Below, in pieces: positions 34,021 to 44,459 of a stretch of DNA of 64,000 nucleotides; positions within the stretch are counted from its first letter, which is position 1, and each line of letters begins with the position of its first letter. The DNA comes from Metaphire vulgaris. Its lineage: Eukaryota; Annelida; Clitellata; Crassiclitellata; Megascolecidae. Where the stretch lies: positions 1,986,001 through 2,050,000 of the forward strand of contig CM030870.1 of NCBI GenBank assembly GCA_018105865.1. Reading direction: 5' to 3'. The translations under genes were made by a program, and so were the position numbers. A model generated the notes under the pieces. That model made no database searches. It was not told the DNA's origin and worked only from the letters and a program-made list of their open reading frames with translations.

Positions 34021-34370
34021 CAGGCCCTCCGAGAAAGCAACTGCACAGGGGGGCGGTCGGAGGGGGCCCGGGCGATGATGAATATGTATAATTAACAATA
34101 AAATGAATAATAACACTAAAGAACGGTTAAAAATGACAGTTCAGCAGAGGGGCCCGCGAGCACAAGGGGGCCGGGACACAGTGCTAAATAAGCGGCAGAG
34201 ACGAGGCAAAAAAAAAAAAAAAAAAAAGGTCGTCAACGTAAAAGGTCGTAAACATTTATAATAAACGGCTGACGAGCAAAAAAAAAAAAAAAAAAAAAAG
34301 GTCGTCAAGAAAAATTATGACTTGTCAAACCATTCTGCACAGGGGCCCGGAATTTCTCTCGGAGGGCCTG
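34021..34370. mobile_element. hAT MITE (350 bp) next to a PIAS splice site
   Basis: Ends CAGGCCCTCCGAGA and TCTCGGAGGGCCTG. Perfect duplication TCTGTAAC at 34013-34020 and 34371-34378. Contains two copies of the TGACGA..A-run..TCGTCA module with A-runs of about 19-21 bases (34207-34300). Same family as 54357-54671. Element end is 12 nt from the PIAS exon. Confidence 0.95.
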
Positions 34371-34382
34371 TCTGTAACATAC

Positions 34383-34503
34383 CTAGGTACAAGGTGATGC
34401 TCTTCATTATATTCAAATGCAGAACACGAACTTGAGGAAATGTTTTCATCATCAGATTCTGTTAGATCAATCATCTCAATGGCATCTGTCTTTGCAGGAG
34501 AAT
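34383..34503 (-). CDS. PIAS: PIAS-family SUMO ligase, SUMO-interacting-motif exon
   Basis: Acceptor TATAATAG (34505-34504), phase 1 entry. Encodes DSPAKTDAIEMIDLTESDDE, in which IEMIDLT followed by acidic and Ser residues is the SUMO-interacting motif that PIAS proteins use to bind SUMO noncovalently. It continues with a Ser/Glu-rich stretch and ends VPR with donor AG|GTATGT at 34382, phase 2. A hAT MITE begins 12 nt into the downstream intron without touching the donor consensus. Confidence 0.93.
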
Positions 34504-34692
34504 CTATTATAAAATCATGTACATACATAATCTGGAAGCCATCCAATTAAATATTTTTGAATCAAATCACAATAAAAAAAACAGCTTAAAACTATTCTGT
34601 TTAAATGGGCATATAAATGTTGACACCACCAAGTTTTTCTCAATTTTGTAATGAGCTCCGGTTGACTTTGTAGGTGGCACATCTCAGAAACT

Positions 34693-34693
<1 letters not shown>

Positions 34694-34754
<61 letters not shown>
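34694..34754. repeat. AAT microsatellite (LINE tail)
   Basis: About twenty AAT units, directly abutting the 3' end of the minus-strand LINE, so probably its expanded tail. Confidence 0.9.
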
Positions 34755-36400
34755 TAGGGACAACAGTTTTCTGCAGACCACAGAATTCTACTGAGATATT
34801 GTGTCGCATGGGCAGCAAATGTCCATTGCACCAATCTTCCATGAATAGTATCCACAGTGTTCATGTCCAAGAGTAGTGTTCCATTTGCACACTATTGCAT
34901 AGTAGGATGCATCCCCAATCTGTTGGACCATGAGCACTGCAGTCTCCCAGGGAGTAATTTCCAGCCTATGGAGGGATGGTGTTCATTACAGCAGGCTATA
35001 ACACAGACATGTTTAAGTCCAGCCAGGCAATGTGACTGAAAAATGCTGTGCAGTGACACGAGGTCATGAACAATGTTGATCGAGATACGGTTAAACCAGC
35101 GGACATGCAGTATCTGGCACTGGCAGTGCAGGTTCAAGGCCTGTAATTGTTTGGCATCGTATTTTATAAGTGTAGAATAGGATGGGAAGGACACAAGTCA
35201 AATAGAAGGGCAGCTTTGTGCAGAACTTGAAGCGACTTTGGATCCTTAGACATTGAAGTGATCTCAGGGCAGAAGCTGCCAGGCCATTCCAGTGGTTCAT
35301 ATCAGAGGTGCATCTGCTGTCCAAGCTCTGGACTCTGCTCAAGTGGGTGAAATAGGTAACATTTTCCACTTCTTTCTTATTGACGATGAAGTCATTTGTG
35401 TTTGCTACAGAGCTCAAATTTTTCAGTTTGGTTAAGTGATTTTATCGTTGACTGTAATTAAAATAGGAACGAAAATTAACGATTTTCGTTAACTGAAATA
35501 GTAATTGAAATTATAAATTATTTTAATAACTGAAACAGAAATAGGAATTCAGTCTTGAAAACGATATTAGAAATTGAAATAGAAATTATTTTTGAACTTC
35601 TATTATTACAATTTACAAATTTACCATACAGAATCATCATCCTTTCAGCACTGCCAACTTGCCAAGTGACGGAGTCCGCTATTACTGACTACAGCAGTTT
35701 AACTTTTACCCACTGACTACACTACCAATGGGATTCATGTATGTGCCGGCCGGCCATCCAGGTTAGACCATTGGTCCTACCATTGTCCATTGCAACACTT
35801 CGTTTCATTACTTTTGTCAGTTCACTACACTTACCCCAGGAGGCAGTAACTCATAATATCTCTATGTTTATTAAATGAAAAAGAGATATTAAGAGCTTTA
35901 TTGTTTATGAATGTGGGCTTAAACAGATGGAATTACATTTTTTGATGTGCAGTACATTGATAGTTTGTATGTATGCTATCTGCTGGTAGAAGATACCGTA
36001 TGCACCGTTCACTGGAAATGCGAGCATTCTTTAAGCTCAATGCATCATTTATTGACTAGCTATGCCGTTATTTCAATGACTCTGCACTGTTTGCGAGATG
36101 CAAACTAAAACATCATCGACAAGTACGAACTGAAATTGAACATTGGAAATTGAACACTGAAACTGAACATGTCACTGAACTGAATTTGAAACTGAAATTA
36201 AAGCGACAAAAATAACTGAAATTGAAATTGAATTAGATATTGTCCCTTCATAGCTGAAACAGAAATTGAATTAAGAATTATTTTCATAAGTAAAATATCA
36301 CTGGTTTGGTTCTTGCTCACGCAATGTGTAGACCTAGGTGTATGAAGCTGCATAAATTTTGAGAACGGCCAAGGGTGGTCGCAGTGGTCACAACCGGCTT
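34755..36400 (-). pseudogene. LINE reverse transcriptase C-terminal part, split by a hAT element
   Basis: Minus strand: TKLKNLSSVANTND joins across 36304/35433, then EVENVTYFTHLSRVQ, NHWNGLAASALRSL, TCVLPILFYTYKI and LHVRWFNRISINIV, motifs like those of the LINE at 410. Stops and frameshifts abound. Confidence 0.75.
35434..36303. mobile_element. hAT element (870 bp)
   Basis: Left AAGTGATTTTATCG, right ATATCACTG (first base of the left end mutated from C). Perfect GTTTGGTT duplication at 35426-35433 and 36304-36311. Subterminal regions are full of ACTGAAATTGAAAT-type repeats in inverted orientation. No transposase. Confidence 0.85.
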
Positions 36401-37109
36401 AAAAAACTGATGATGATTCAAATTACATTCAGAATTTGTGCTTCAACTGCACAATGCAGCAGGTCAAAAGACAAAAATTACATTTTAAAACTTAAAAATA
36501 GGTAAATTCTAAGGAAATCTATTTAGATAATAATTAAATTTCATAGAAATATCCTTCTACAAAATATCTACACAGTTCACTCAAAAACTAACTACAGATT
36601 GTGTTGATTTGTCATATCATAAAAAATCTAATTCAAGTGCAAAGACTTACTTATGAAAATTCAGTACAACACAAAATACAGTTCATAAATACAGCTCAAT
36701 AAAAAAAATCGGCAGTAAAATTTATGACATTTACTTAGAGATTTATATTGCATTTCTGGTTTGAGAACATCCTATAAGGTAGAAATCTGTAAATCAGAGC
36801 CAATTTGCATTCACACCAGCAGTTGCACCAGTAGAATAAACAAAGGAAATGAAAATGACAGCAGTAGTAGTAATAATGGCAGAAGCCTCAGAAGCTTCAT
36901 CAAACAATTTGACAGATGGCAACATTATATATATAATTTCCCCAAAGTCTGTTTGTTTGCATGTTTGTGGATAACCAATCATAATGGGCAGAGCTCATCA
37001 CCACCATCATCAGTGTGGCATTATTTTAAATAATGCTTTGCTGGATGTAGATCTGTATATCTTAATCTTATAGAGCAGCTCATAGACTTATAACTTTTTT
37101 AACTTTGTG

Positions 37110-37460
37110 CACAAGTATATTCCATCATTTTTTCCAATTCCTCCCTTCACTGTTCCTCAAGGTTCAGTTCTGCGACCGATCCTCTTCCTCCTTTATACGG
37201 TGGGCTTACTGCGACTTATTCAATGGCAGGGTCCATCATCCCATTTGTACGCAGACGACACACAGGTGAATGGGGTCTGCAAGAAAGCTGATACGGATCT
37301 TCTTACCAATCAGATGAGTTAAATGCGTCAGTGAAATAGCTGATTGGACTAAATCGAATCATATGCAACTTAACGTCAACAAAACAGAGATATTGTGGTG
37401 CTCAACCACACGTCATCAATATCAGATTCCACTCACCACCATTTACGCTAGTTTGGAAGA
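37110..37460 (+). pseudogene. CR1-like LINE RT core fragment
   Basis: Encodes [17 protein letters not shown] and [15 protein letters not shown] (YADD present), then frameshifted SNHMQLNVNKTEI. Both sides truncated. Confidence 0.85.
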
Positions 37461-37741
37461 CATTTGGATGCTTGTACAACGTCGCGATGCGGTGGTGGGC
37501 GATGTTCGAAGACGACGTTGCTATTGCTAACCAAACGGTTTAGTCGAAGAAGCATTTGACGAAGCGTACGTTCAATTGTTCATTGCAGCGTCATAATGTG
37601 TACAACGTCGCGATGCGTTGGTGGGCGTAGCTTAAGAAAGATGCGCAATTTTAAGGTTCACAAAAAATACGTGTACAGCGTCACAAATGGTCACAGTTGC
37701 GTGATTTTGACGTACATAGGCCTAGTTATTACGTGGTTGAG

Positions 37742-37836
37742 AGAATCGGCGGGGCGGGGCGGATGAACATTGTTGTGTGAATCGGCGGGTCGGGCGTAAT
37801 ATTGACCAGAATCGGCGGGGCGGGCCGTATTATTAT
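37742..37836. repeat. GC-rich tandem GAATCGGCGGGGCGGG (3 units)
   Basis: Three imperfect units of about 35 bp, each starting GAATCGGCGGG(G/T)CGGGC, inside otherwise AT-rich sequence. Upstream (37470-37640) the string ACAACGTCGCGATGCG also occurs twice about 140 bp apart. Confidence 0.8.
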
Positions 37837-37994
37837 GACTGCATATCCGCCTTAACCTGGAATCTGGAAGTACGGACTGACCTTTGGATTACAACCTCGA
37901 TTCACCACGGACAATGATTCACGACTCACGATTATTCACTGGGCGACCATCGACTGGTGCAGATGTACTACTACAATGGCGCTAAAGAAGTCTG

Positions 37995-38092
<98 letters not shown>

Positions 38093-38126
38093 GCTACTAC
38101 TACTACTACTACTACTGCTACTACTG

Positions 38127-38224
<98 letters not shown>
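37995..38224. repeat. CTA microsatellite (~230 bp)
   Basis: About 75 CTA units with a few CTG and one frame shift at 38158. Open in several frames, which yields poly-Tyr, poly-Thr or poly-Leu ORFs that are not genes. Confidence 0.97.
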
Positions 38225-38225
<1 letters not shown>

Positions 38226-38564
38226 GTGGCGCAGAGCTTGGCTAGGTGGCGTATGTACATCATTGAAACGTTGTTCAATGATTGGGTATTAGGTATAGGT
38301 ATTGTATTAGTATTATCCAAGACTGCTAGCTTAGGCAGATTGCGAAAAACAGATTCCGCCAAAAACCAAACAACCAAACGAGGCCAAAAAACCAGATTGG
38401 GTTGGAAAACCCACACTGGCAACACTGCCGTGAGGCGTGCGGCAATGACGCGTATATTCCAGTAGCTGCTAACAATAGACGAGAAATGCAAATTCTCCAC
38501 AATAGTATTATCCTGCATTGCGAGCGAAGCGAGCATCGTTCTAGTTGTCTATGTAAATTCCCCT

Positions 38565-38635
38565 AATTACTATTATTATTAATGTTACAACTTATATAGC
38601 ATTGTAACATAGCTAAAAAGGCCAAAGTCAAAAAA
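38565..38635 (-). mobile_element. CR1-like LINE 3' tail only
   Basis: ATTATTATTAATG tail followed by CTTATATAGCATTGTAACAT and GGCCAAAGTC, the shared LINE 3' motif. The coding part is absent. Confidence 0.6.
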
Positions 38636-39529
38636 ACTGTTGACAGTGTTGAAACATCAGTGAGGATCTGAAGACAGCGATATTAAAATCCAGTTGGATG
38701 GTACGGTACAAAGAACTTTGCTGCCACGACGAAATACAGCAATGAATCATTGAGAAGAAATCTTCTAAAAGAAAATACTTTATCAACTTTGACATGCCAG
38801 CAAAGAGCAGAAAAAGAGGGTGTTGAGGGTACTGCAAGGTGGCAATCAAAATTCTCTGTGTGGCAAAATCAGGTGATTTCCCAAGGAGCAGTCTTCCGTA
38901 AAAGTCCATTGTTGAACTCAGCAGATCTGATTGAAATGGAAATTCCAGCAAAGACCGAAGCAACAGTCGATTGGAAAATGCTGACTTGACACTGCCAGCC
39001 ATCATGACAGACAAGATGGCGAACAAGACAACAGCAACAGCAACCAAATGAAGGCATCCACAACAACACAGAAATACATAGAGTGGTGTAAACTCCTTGG
39101 AACACAGTAAATGGAACGCATGGCACAAAATGGCACAAAACCAAACACAGGACATTGGTAAATGCCAAGAATGGAAACAATACAAAGAAAGCTCAAACAC
39201 AAGCAGGCAAGCCGGAAGGTGCCTAACTGGAACTTCTGGTTTGGCACCGTCTGGTTTGTCTAATTGTTTATCTATTTATTTGTTTCTTTTTCTCCCCCCC
39301 CCCTACTTCCAACTCACATAAGGGATGCTAAGTTAATTTGGTTGCTGCTGCACCAAATGCATCTTCTTGTGGGAAAATACAGAGGCACCAAGACTTTTGA
39401 TGTGATACCGATGTCATTCTTGGCAGCTTCTTCAATCCTCAATGGAACACTTTTTGCTGTCTTGTGACACATACATAAGAACAAATTATAATTAATATGA
39501 CCTGCTTTATCTAATGTATATCTAATGGT
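38636..39529. other. PIAS intron, unassigned sequence
   Basis: Moderately G/C-balanced stretch with two overlapping medium ORFs on the minus strand and one on the plus strand (38750-38989). None has a recognisable motif. It could be an internal part of an unknown repeat. Confidence 0.35.
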
Positions 39530-39537
39530 TTGCTTAT

Positions 39538-40418
39538 CAGACATGGGTCAATTACAATTATAATTGTAATTCAATTGTAATTAATTACATTTGGCCAATG
39601 TAATTGCAATTGTAATTGATCTGGGGAAAGTTCAATTACATGTAATTGTAATTGTCATGTGTGTGTAATTGTAATTGTAATTGAGCTATTGTAATTGTTT
39701 TTCCCAATTACAGAAATGTGAGTTTTCTAAGTTCTAATAGCGTATTAGCATGTATGAGCCGATGTCTTGTCAGTCTATAGCGGTATGGCAGTGAATACAT
39801 TGGATGGTTAGTGAATTGTCAAAGCACAATGGTTATTGGTAAATGGACTCACTGCTCTGGTCAGTTGCCATGCAAAATTTACTTATTTACTTTTTACTGC
39901 CTTTCAAATTGGAAGGGAACCAGCTTATCATTTGTCTACTTCCTGTGTTCTGAGGCTGCGCTTTTTGTGAATAAAAGTTTAATGCCAGTAAAGATGAGCG
40001 TAAATCAAGCAGGAGTAATATGGAATTATTTTGAAAAGTCTGATGACTTTAATAATGCTGTTTCCAATGCAAATGTTAAAGTGAAGTGCCGGTTGTGTGG
40101 TGAATTAGTGTCATGCTCGAAAAAGGCTACTTCGAATTTGTTGACTCATTTGCAGGTTTGTGAAACTTTGTGTTACGGTTTCTTGAAATTGGCCGTAGCA
40201 TATGACTTTGTTGAACTAATTTATGTTAATTATTTTAGACACTGAAGTTTATTAAAAGAAGCAGAAAGAGGAATGAAAAGTAATTGTAATTGACACGTTT
40301 GTAATTGTAATTGTAATTGATCCCAATGCAATTGGTTGTAATTGTAATTGTAATTGACCAAACTCCATATAATTGTAATGTAATTGTAATTGCTTAAAAC
40401 ATAATTGACCCATGTCTC
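39538..40418 (+). mobile_element. hAT element (881 bp) retaining a BED zinc-finger exon
   Basis: Ends CAGACATGGGTCAATTA and TAATTGACCCATGTCTC (outer base differs). Perfect TTGCTTAT duplication at 39530-39537 and 40419-40426. Both subterminal regions consist of many (GTAATT) units. The centre holds a BED-finger coding exon. Inserted in the PIAS intron 57 nt from an exon. Confidence 0.95.
39976..40156 (+). CDS. hAT transposase BED zinc-finger exon (remnant)
   Basis: Within the open frame 39811-40245, residues from about MPVKMSVNQAGVIWNYFEKS onward give the BED signature: aromatic VIWNYF, CRLC, then SNLLTHLQ. In hAT transposases this N-terminal finger binds the element's ends. The frame meets CAG|GTTTGT at 40156, a plausible donor, but the RNase-H catalytic exons are absent, so no active transposase can be made from this copy. 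The start is not certain; ATG at 39982 is used as the likely one, or 39994. Confidence 0.75.
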
Positions 40419-40475
40419 TTGCTTATACACATTTGAATACGTTAGGTATTTTAACAAAAGGAACTAATTTCTAAC

Positions 40476-40615
40476 CTGAAATTGTGTGAATGACAAGTCT
40501 TTCATCTTCTACTCTCACCTCTTCCTCTTTTGGTCGTATTGGACACCAGTTGCCGTCAGCAGTGAACTGGATGTCAATTGAATCAGATGCTTTCACAAGA
40601 ATTTCACTAAACAAA
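40476..40615 (-). CDS. PIAS: PIAS-family SUMO ligase, exon after the SP-RING
   Basis: Acceptor TTGCAG (40617-40616), entered with one base completing the Gly of IIDG. Encodes LFSEILVKASDSIDIQFTAD and GNWCPIRPKEEE, the conserved SP-CTD segment (LF.EIL....D.I.F..DG.W.P.R..E) that packs on the SP-RING and contacts SUMO and E2. Ends TIS plus one base at CAG|GTTAGA (40475), phase 1. The downstream intron has the hAT element 57 nt away. Confidence 0.95.
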
Positions 40616-40769
40616 CTGCAACAACAAAGAAATTTACAGCATTCATTAGGTGCCCTATAATTACCTCATAAAGATTTGCAAAACCCTGTTCTTACTTTCT
40701 AAAGGGCAATTCTGCAATTTATAAGTTGATTACAAATTTTCACTAAATATGTCTTCCATCACCTACAGT

Positions 40770-41575
40770 CACCTTCCTCAGATCCGATGAAGATCTGTAC
40801 ACCAACAGAGTCAGTGCGGTATGCAATGAAGGCCTGCTCTCAGAATGGTTCCAGGTCAATACAGGAGTCAGACATGGATGTATGAATTGCCCCTGACTTG
40901 TTCCTTACACCAATAGATTCCATCATGATTAAAACAGTTCACCGCGGCTTTGCATAGGCAACCCTCGGTGACAAGGTTTTCACAGACCTAGACTTTGCCA
41001 ATGATGTGGCTATTCTGGCTGAGATGCTTGAAACAACTATCCTTTCCCTAGAATTCTTAGTGAAGAGGCATGCCCATCCTGCCTCCAGGTCAACTGGTCC
41101 AAGACCAAGATTCAATCAAATGATGTCCAGAGTATATGTCCTTCAACCATAGCGATGGCTGGAAACCAGGTGGAGGTAGTGCAGTCCTTCAGCTACCTGG
41201 GCTGCCTGTTTGACAGCTCAGGAGGCAGTGAACCCAGTCTTCCGAAGGATTGCCATATCTAGCAAGTGCTTCAATTCCTTCAATAGATTCATCTGGCGCT
41301 TGAGTATCTGGCTCCAGACCAAGGTCCACCTCTACCAGGTCTATAAACTCCCAGTGCTCCTTTATGGAGCTGAAGCATGGATGCTGACATCTTCGTTGAA
41401 CCAGAGACTCGATGCTGTCCACCAATGATATCTCCGATGACTGCTTTGTGCACCTTACACACATGACCAATCCAGAAGCATTCCAGTGCATGGGCGAGGG
41501 TCCAATATCAGTCAAAATTCTTGCCAATACTGGCAGTAGATTGTGCCTATTTGAACATGTTGCAGTAATAATTAT
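40770..41575 (+). pseudogene. LINE reverse transcriptase, degenerate
   Basis: Frames in turn give TNRVSAVCNEGLLSEWF, NTGVRHGC, DLDFANDVAILAEM (YADD replaced by FAND), YQVYKLPVLLYGAEAWML. Highly frameshifted. Confidence 0.75.
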
Positions 41576-41589
41576 TGGTCAATTACAAG

Positions 41590-41745
41590 TCGCTCAATGA
41601 TCATGTAAATAAGGTGTGCACAGCCGCTCATATGCAAATTAGAGACATTTGATGAATTCCTGATCTTGTGCCCAAGTCTGCCCTAATTCCTCTTGCCAAT
41701 GCTCTTGTTACCAGTAGACTTGATTACTGCAATTCCCTATACAAT
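41590..41745 (+). pseudogene. CR1-like LINE C-terminal part, left piece
   Basis: Encodes KSALIPLANALVTSRLDYCN SLYN and stops where another LINE was inserted; the frame resumes at 43270. Confidence 0.8.
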
Positions 41746-43260
41746 CATCATCATCATGGTGTGCCATCTTCGATTCGAAGGTTGGCAGTCACGATTTGTC
41801 TCCATTTGTCTCGGCCTTCAGCTAATCTTTTCATTTCCCCATAATTTTCTATGCCAGTCCAGCTTTTATGTCATCTAACCATGTTCTTCGTGGTCGTCCT
41901 TTAGTTGCTTTTCCTTCATATTTCCCTTCCAAGACATTTAGAGCTTGCTGTGTGCATGATCTTCTCATTATATGTTCAGCATACTGTGTTTTCCTTTTAG
42001 CAATTTCTTTCATCAGGGTCTTTCTGTTTTCCATTCTCTTCAAACATTCTTCATTGGTTATTTTATCTTTCCAACTGATTTTTAGCATCCTTCTGAAACA
42101 CCACATTTCAAATGCATCAATTTTCTTTTGCATAGTTTTTGTTATTGTCCAGCCTTCACAAGGATACATGAACACAGATGTTACATAACATCTCAACATT
42201 CTCTTCTTTGTTGCTAATCCTAAGTTTCTCTTTAGGAGTTCTTTTTGTTTCCAGAATGCTTCTTTAGCCATGGCGATTCTAGCTTTTATGTCTCGTTCAC
42301 ATCGACCATCTTCTGTTATATAACTTCCAAGATATTTGTACTCCTTAACTTGTTCTAATTCAGTACTGTACTGCTTTCCGAGGCGCTGTATAAGCTTACG
42401 AGATTTTACTTACTTACTTACTTATTTTCTATTGAAATTTTGTGCTTTATGTTTTTCTGTTTGCTTATGATCATTGTCTTTGTTTTCTTTAAGTTTATTT
42501 CCATGCCATATTCTTTGCTTTTATTGTTTAGTTTATTTAATACTTTTTGTAAATCTTTCTCGCTTTCAGTAAATATCGCCGTGTCATCTGCATATCTTAT
42601 TATGTTATATACTATTCCATTTATTTTTATGCCTGTAGTTTCTTCCATTGCTTCTTTTATTAGGAATTCTGTATATAGGTTGAATAATAGTGAAGACAAA
42701 ATGCAGCCTGGTCTAACTCCTCGTTTAATTCTAAATTGTTCCGTTTCTTCATTTTGTAGTCTCACTGTAGCGGACTAGTTATAGTACAAGTTGACCAGTA
42801 GCCTTGTTTCTATAGTTGGTATTTCTGCCCATTTCAGTATCTCTATTAGTTTAGTATGGTTCACCATATCAAAAGCCTTTTTGTAATCGATAAAACATAT
42901 GTGCATATTTTTTCCAAATGGCGTCTCTTGTTCCTTTGCCTTTTCTGAAGCCTAGTTGACTTGCCGACAGTAATCTTTCTGTTATGGGTGTGATCCTGTT
43001 TTTTATTATGTATAATAGGATTTTGGACATGTGTGAAATCAGGCTTATGGTTCTGTAGTCTTTGCATTCTTGGACTTTAATTTTCTTGGGTATTGGTGTG
43101 AATATACATAAATTTAAGAAAATCTTCAGGTATTTTTACTGTTTTGTATATTAAATTTATTAGTTTGGTAGTTGCTTTCAGTCCTTCATTTCCCAGGTTT
43201 TGAATCAGTTCTGCACATATCCCATCGTTTCCTGCTGCTTTGTTCTTTGGTAACTTGTAA
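41746..43260 (-). pseudogene. 5'-truncated LINE with 9-bp target duplication
   Basis: Minus-strand LINE. 43268-43077 encodes LPKNKAAGNDGICAELIQNL, then KKAFDMVNHTKLIEI-type palm residues, 42765-42418 GVRPGCILSSLLFNLYTEFL and IIRYADDTAIFTES (intact YADD), 42271-41849 the C-terminus with TKGRPRRTWLDDIKAG. CTATACAAT is repeated at 41737-41745 and 43261-43269, and the 3' end is a (ATG)n tail (CATCATCATCAT on the plus strand). A few stops and frameshifts disable it. It was inserted into a CR1-like LINE. Confidence 0.92.
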
Positions 43261-43765
43261 CTATACAATGGTATAGCAAAATCTAATGTGCAAAAGCTCC
43301 CAAGGATTCAAAATTCTGTAGCTCGGGCCATTACTAAAACTCACAAGCATGATCACACTAGACCTGTTCATTGCAAGTTACACTGGCTGCCCACTGAACA
43401 GAGAATTATATTCTGGTTTATAGAACACTGCAGTCCGGCCAACCGCAATATCTGAAATCTATGCTAGACCACCCAAAACATTCTCATTCAACAAGATTCG
43501 CTAATTCATTGTTAAATATACCTAGAACCAACACTGAAATTGGTAAGAGAGCTTTCTCTATTTCTGGCCAAAAAACATGGAACTCACTTCCCTCAGCTGA
43601 CTAAAAACTTCTCTCTTTAAATTAGCATATCCTCCATAGCTCTCCATAGCTCTGCTTTCTCACTGACTGATTCCTAGAATGACCCGGTCTTTTGCTGACG
43701 AATTTAAGTACATTGATTGATACCTCTAGAGTATTAGAAATGGTGCTATAAAGGTTATTATTATT
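43261..43765 (+). pseudogene. CR1-like LINE C-terminal part, right piece
   Basis: Continues the frame of 41590-41745: RIQNSVARAITKTHKHDHTR, LHWLPTEQRIIF, then frameshifted material and the 3' UTR GTGCTATAAAGG with a TTATTATT tail at 43757. Confidence 0.82.
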
Positions 43766-44060
43766 ATTTAAGCGCATAGCCTTTCGGCCATTGCGATTGT
43801 ACACCATAACTGTCTATTCTGCGCACATTGGAAGGCTTCGGACACTGGCAATCCACAGTCCCCATGGATTTGGTGAAGCCAAGTGATTGGTGGTCTGCCT
43901 CGTGGACGATTCCATCCTGTAATCCTAATGTCTCTGTCTTGAAGTTGCGTTGCCAGTTGAAGTGCAGCTGAGGCAGGTACAGCTGGTGGAAGTCTTGCGA
44001 CGTTGCCAAAGAAGCCGAGACGCCCAACCACAACGAAAGATTCGTGACGTGGGTCATCTG
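43766..44060 (-). pseudogene. LINE C-terminal end (same family as 410-1783)
   Basis: Minus strand encodes RLGFFGNVARLPPAVPASAALQ, RPRGRPPITWLHQIHGDCGL and QNRQLWCTIAMAERLCA, almost the same ending as the copy at 1780. Tail TTATTATTATT at 43757-43770 is shared with the adjacent CR1 tail. Confidence 0.85.
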
Positions 44061-44065
44061 AAAGA

Positions 44066-44459
44066 AGTGCTAACATTGTGTTGGGATCAGATTGGACAGG
44101 ATATGATAGACAAAGTGATTGACCAGTGGTTGGGCAGGATTTTACTGGTTATTCGAGCTAAAGGGGGACACACTGAACATCGTTTGGACTAAGACCACCT
44201 TCCGTAGTCTGTAGCAAACTTTGCTTTAAGCGATTACGTGACGCATTGCATGTTAATGTTTTACTGACATCAATTTCAGGTCTACTTGTTTGTTACCGTT
44301 TATCTTCGTCATGTGTTAGAGCAATGTTAATTATGTTAGATTTTTCGAATTCTCAAGTAAATCTTCTCAACTTTCATATTTTTATTTCCTTCCTACCTTA
44401 AATATCAAGAAAGTTGCATTGCTTCAAAATCGACCAGGATTTATTGGCACACCCTGTAC
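44066..44459 (+). pseudogene. Mariner/Tc1-like transposase C-terminal fragment
   Basis: The frame LTLCWDQIGQDMIDKVIDQW ... AKGGHTEHRLD matches the last helix region of Tc1/mariner-type transposases, where GGHFEH is usual. It is followed 250 bp later by GGATTTATTGGCACACCCTG/TA, a typical mariner-like terminal repeat next to TA. The 5' part and other terminus are missing. Confidence 0.6.

Noticed and set aside
37957..38292. Poly-Tyr / poly-Thr / poly-Leu ORFs of ~90-110 codons
   Set aside because: CTA microsatellite read in different frames; no gene context.
38628..39247. 190-codon minus ORF with hydrophobic stretches
   Set aside because: No recognisable domain, overlaps two other ORFs, lies antisense-neutral in a PIAS intron beside a LINE tail; cannot be supported as a gene.
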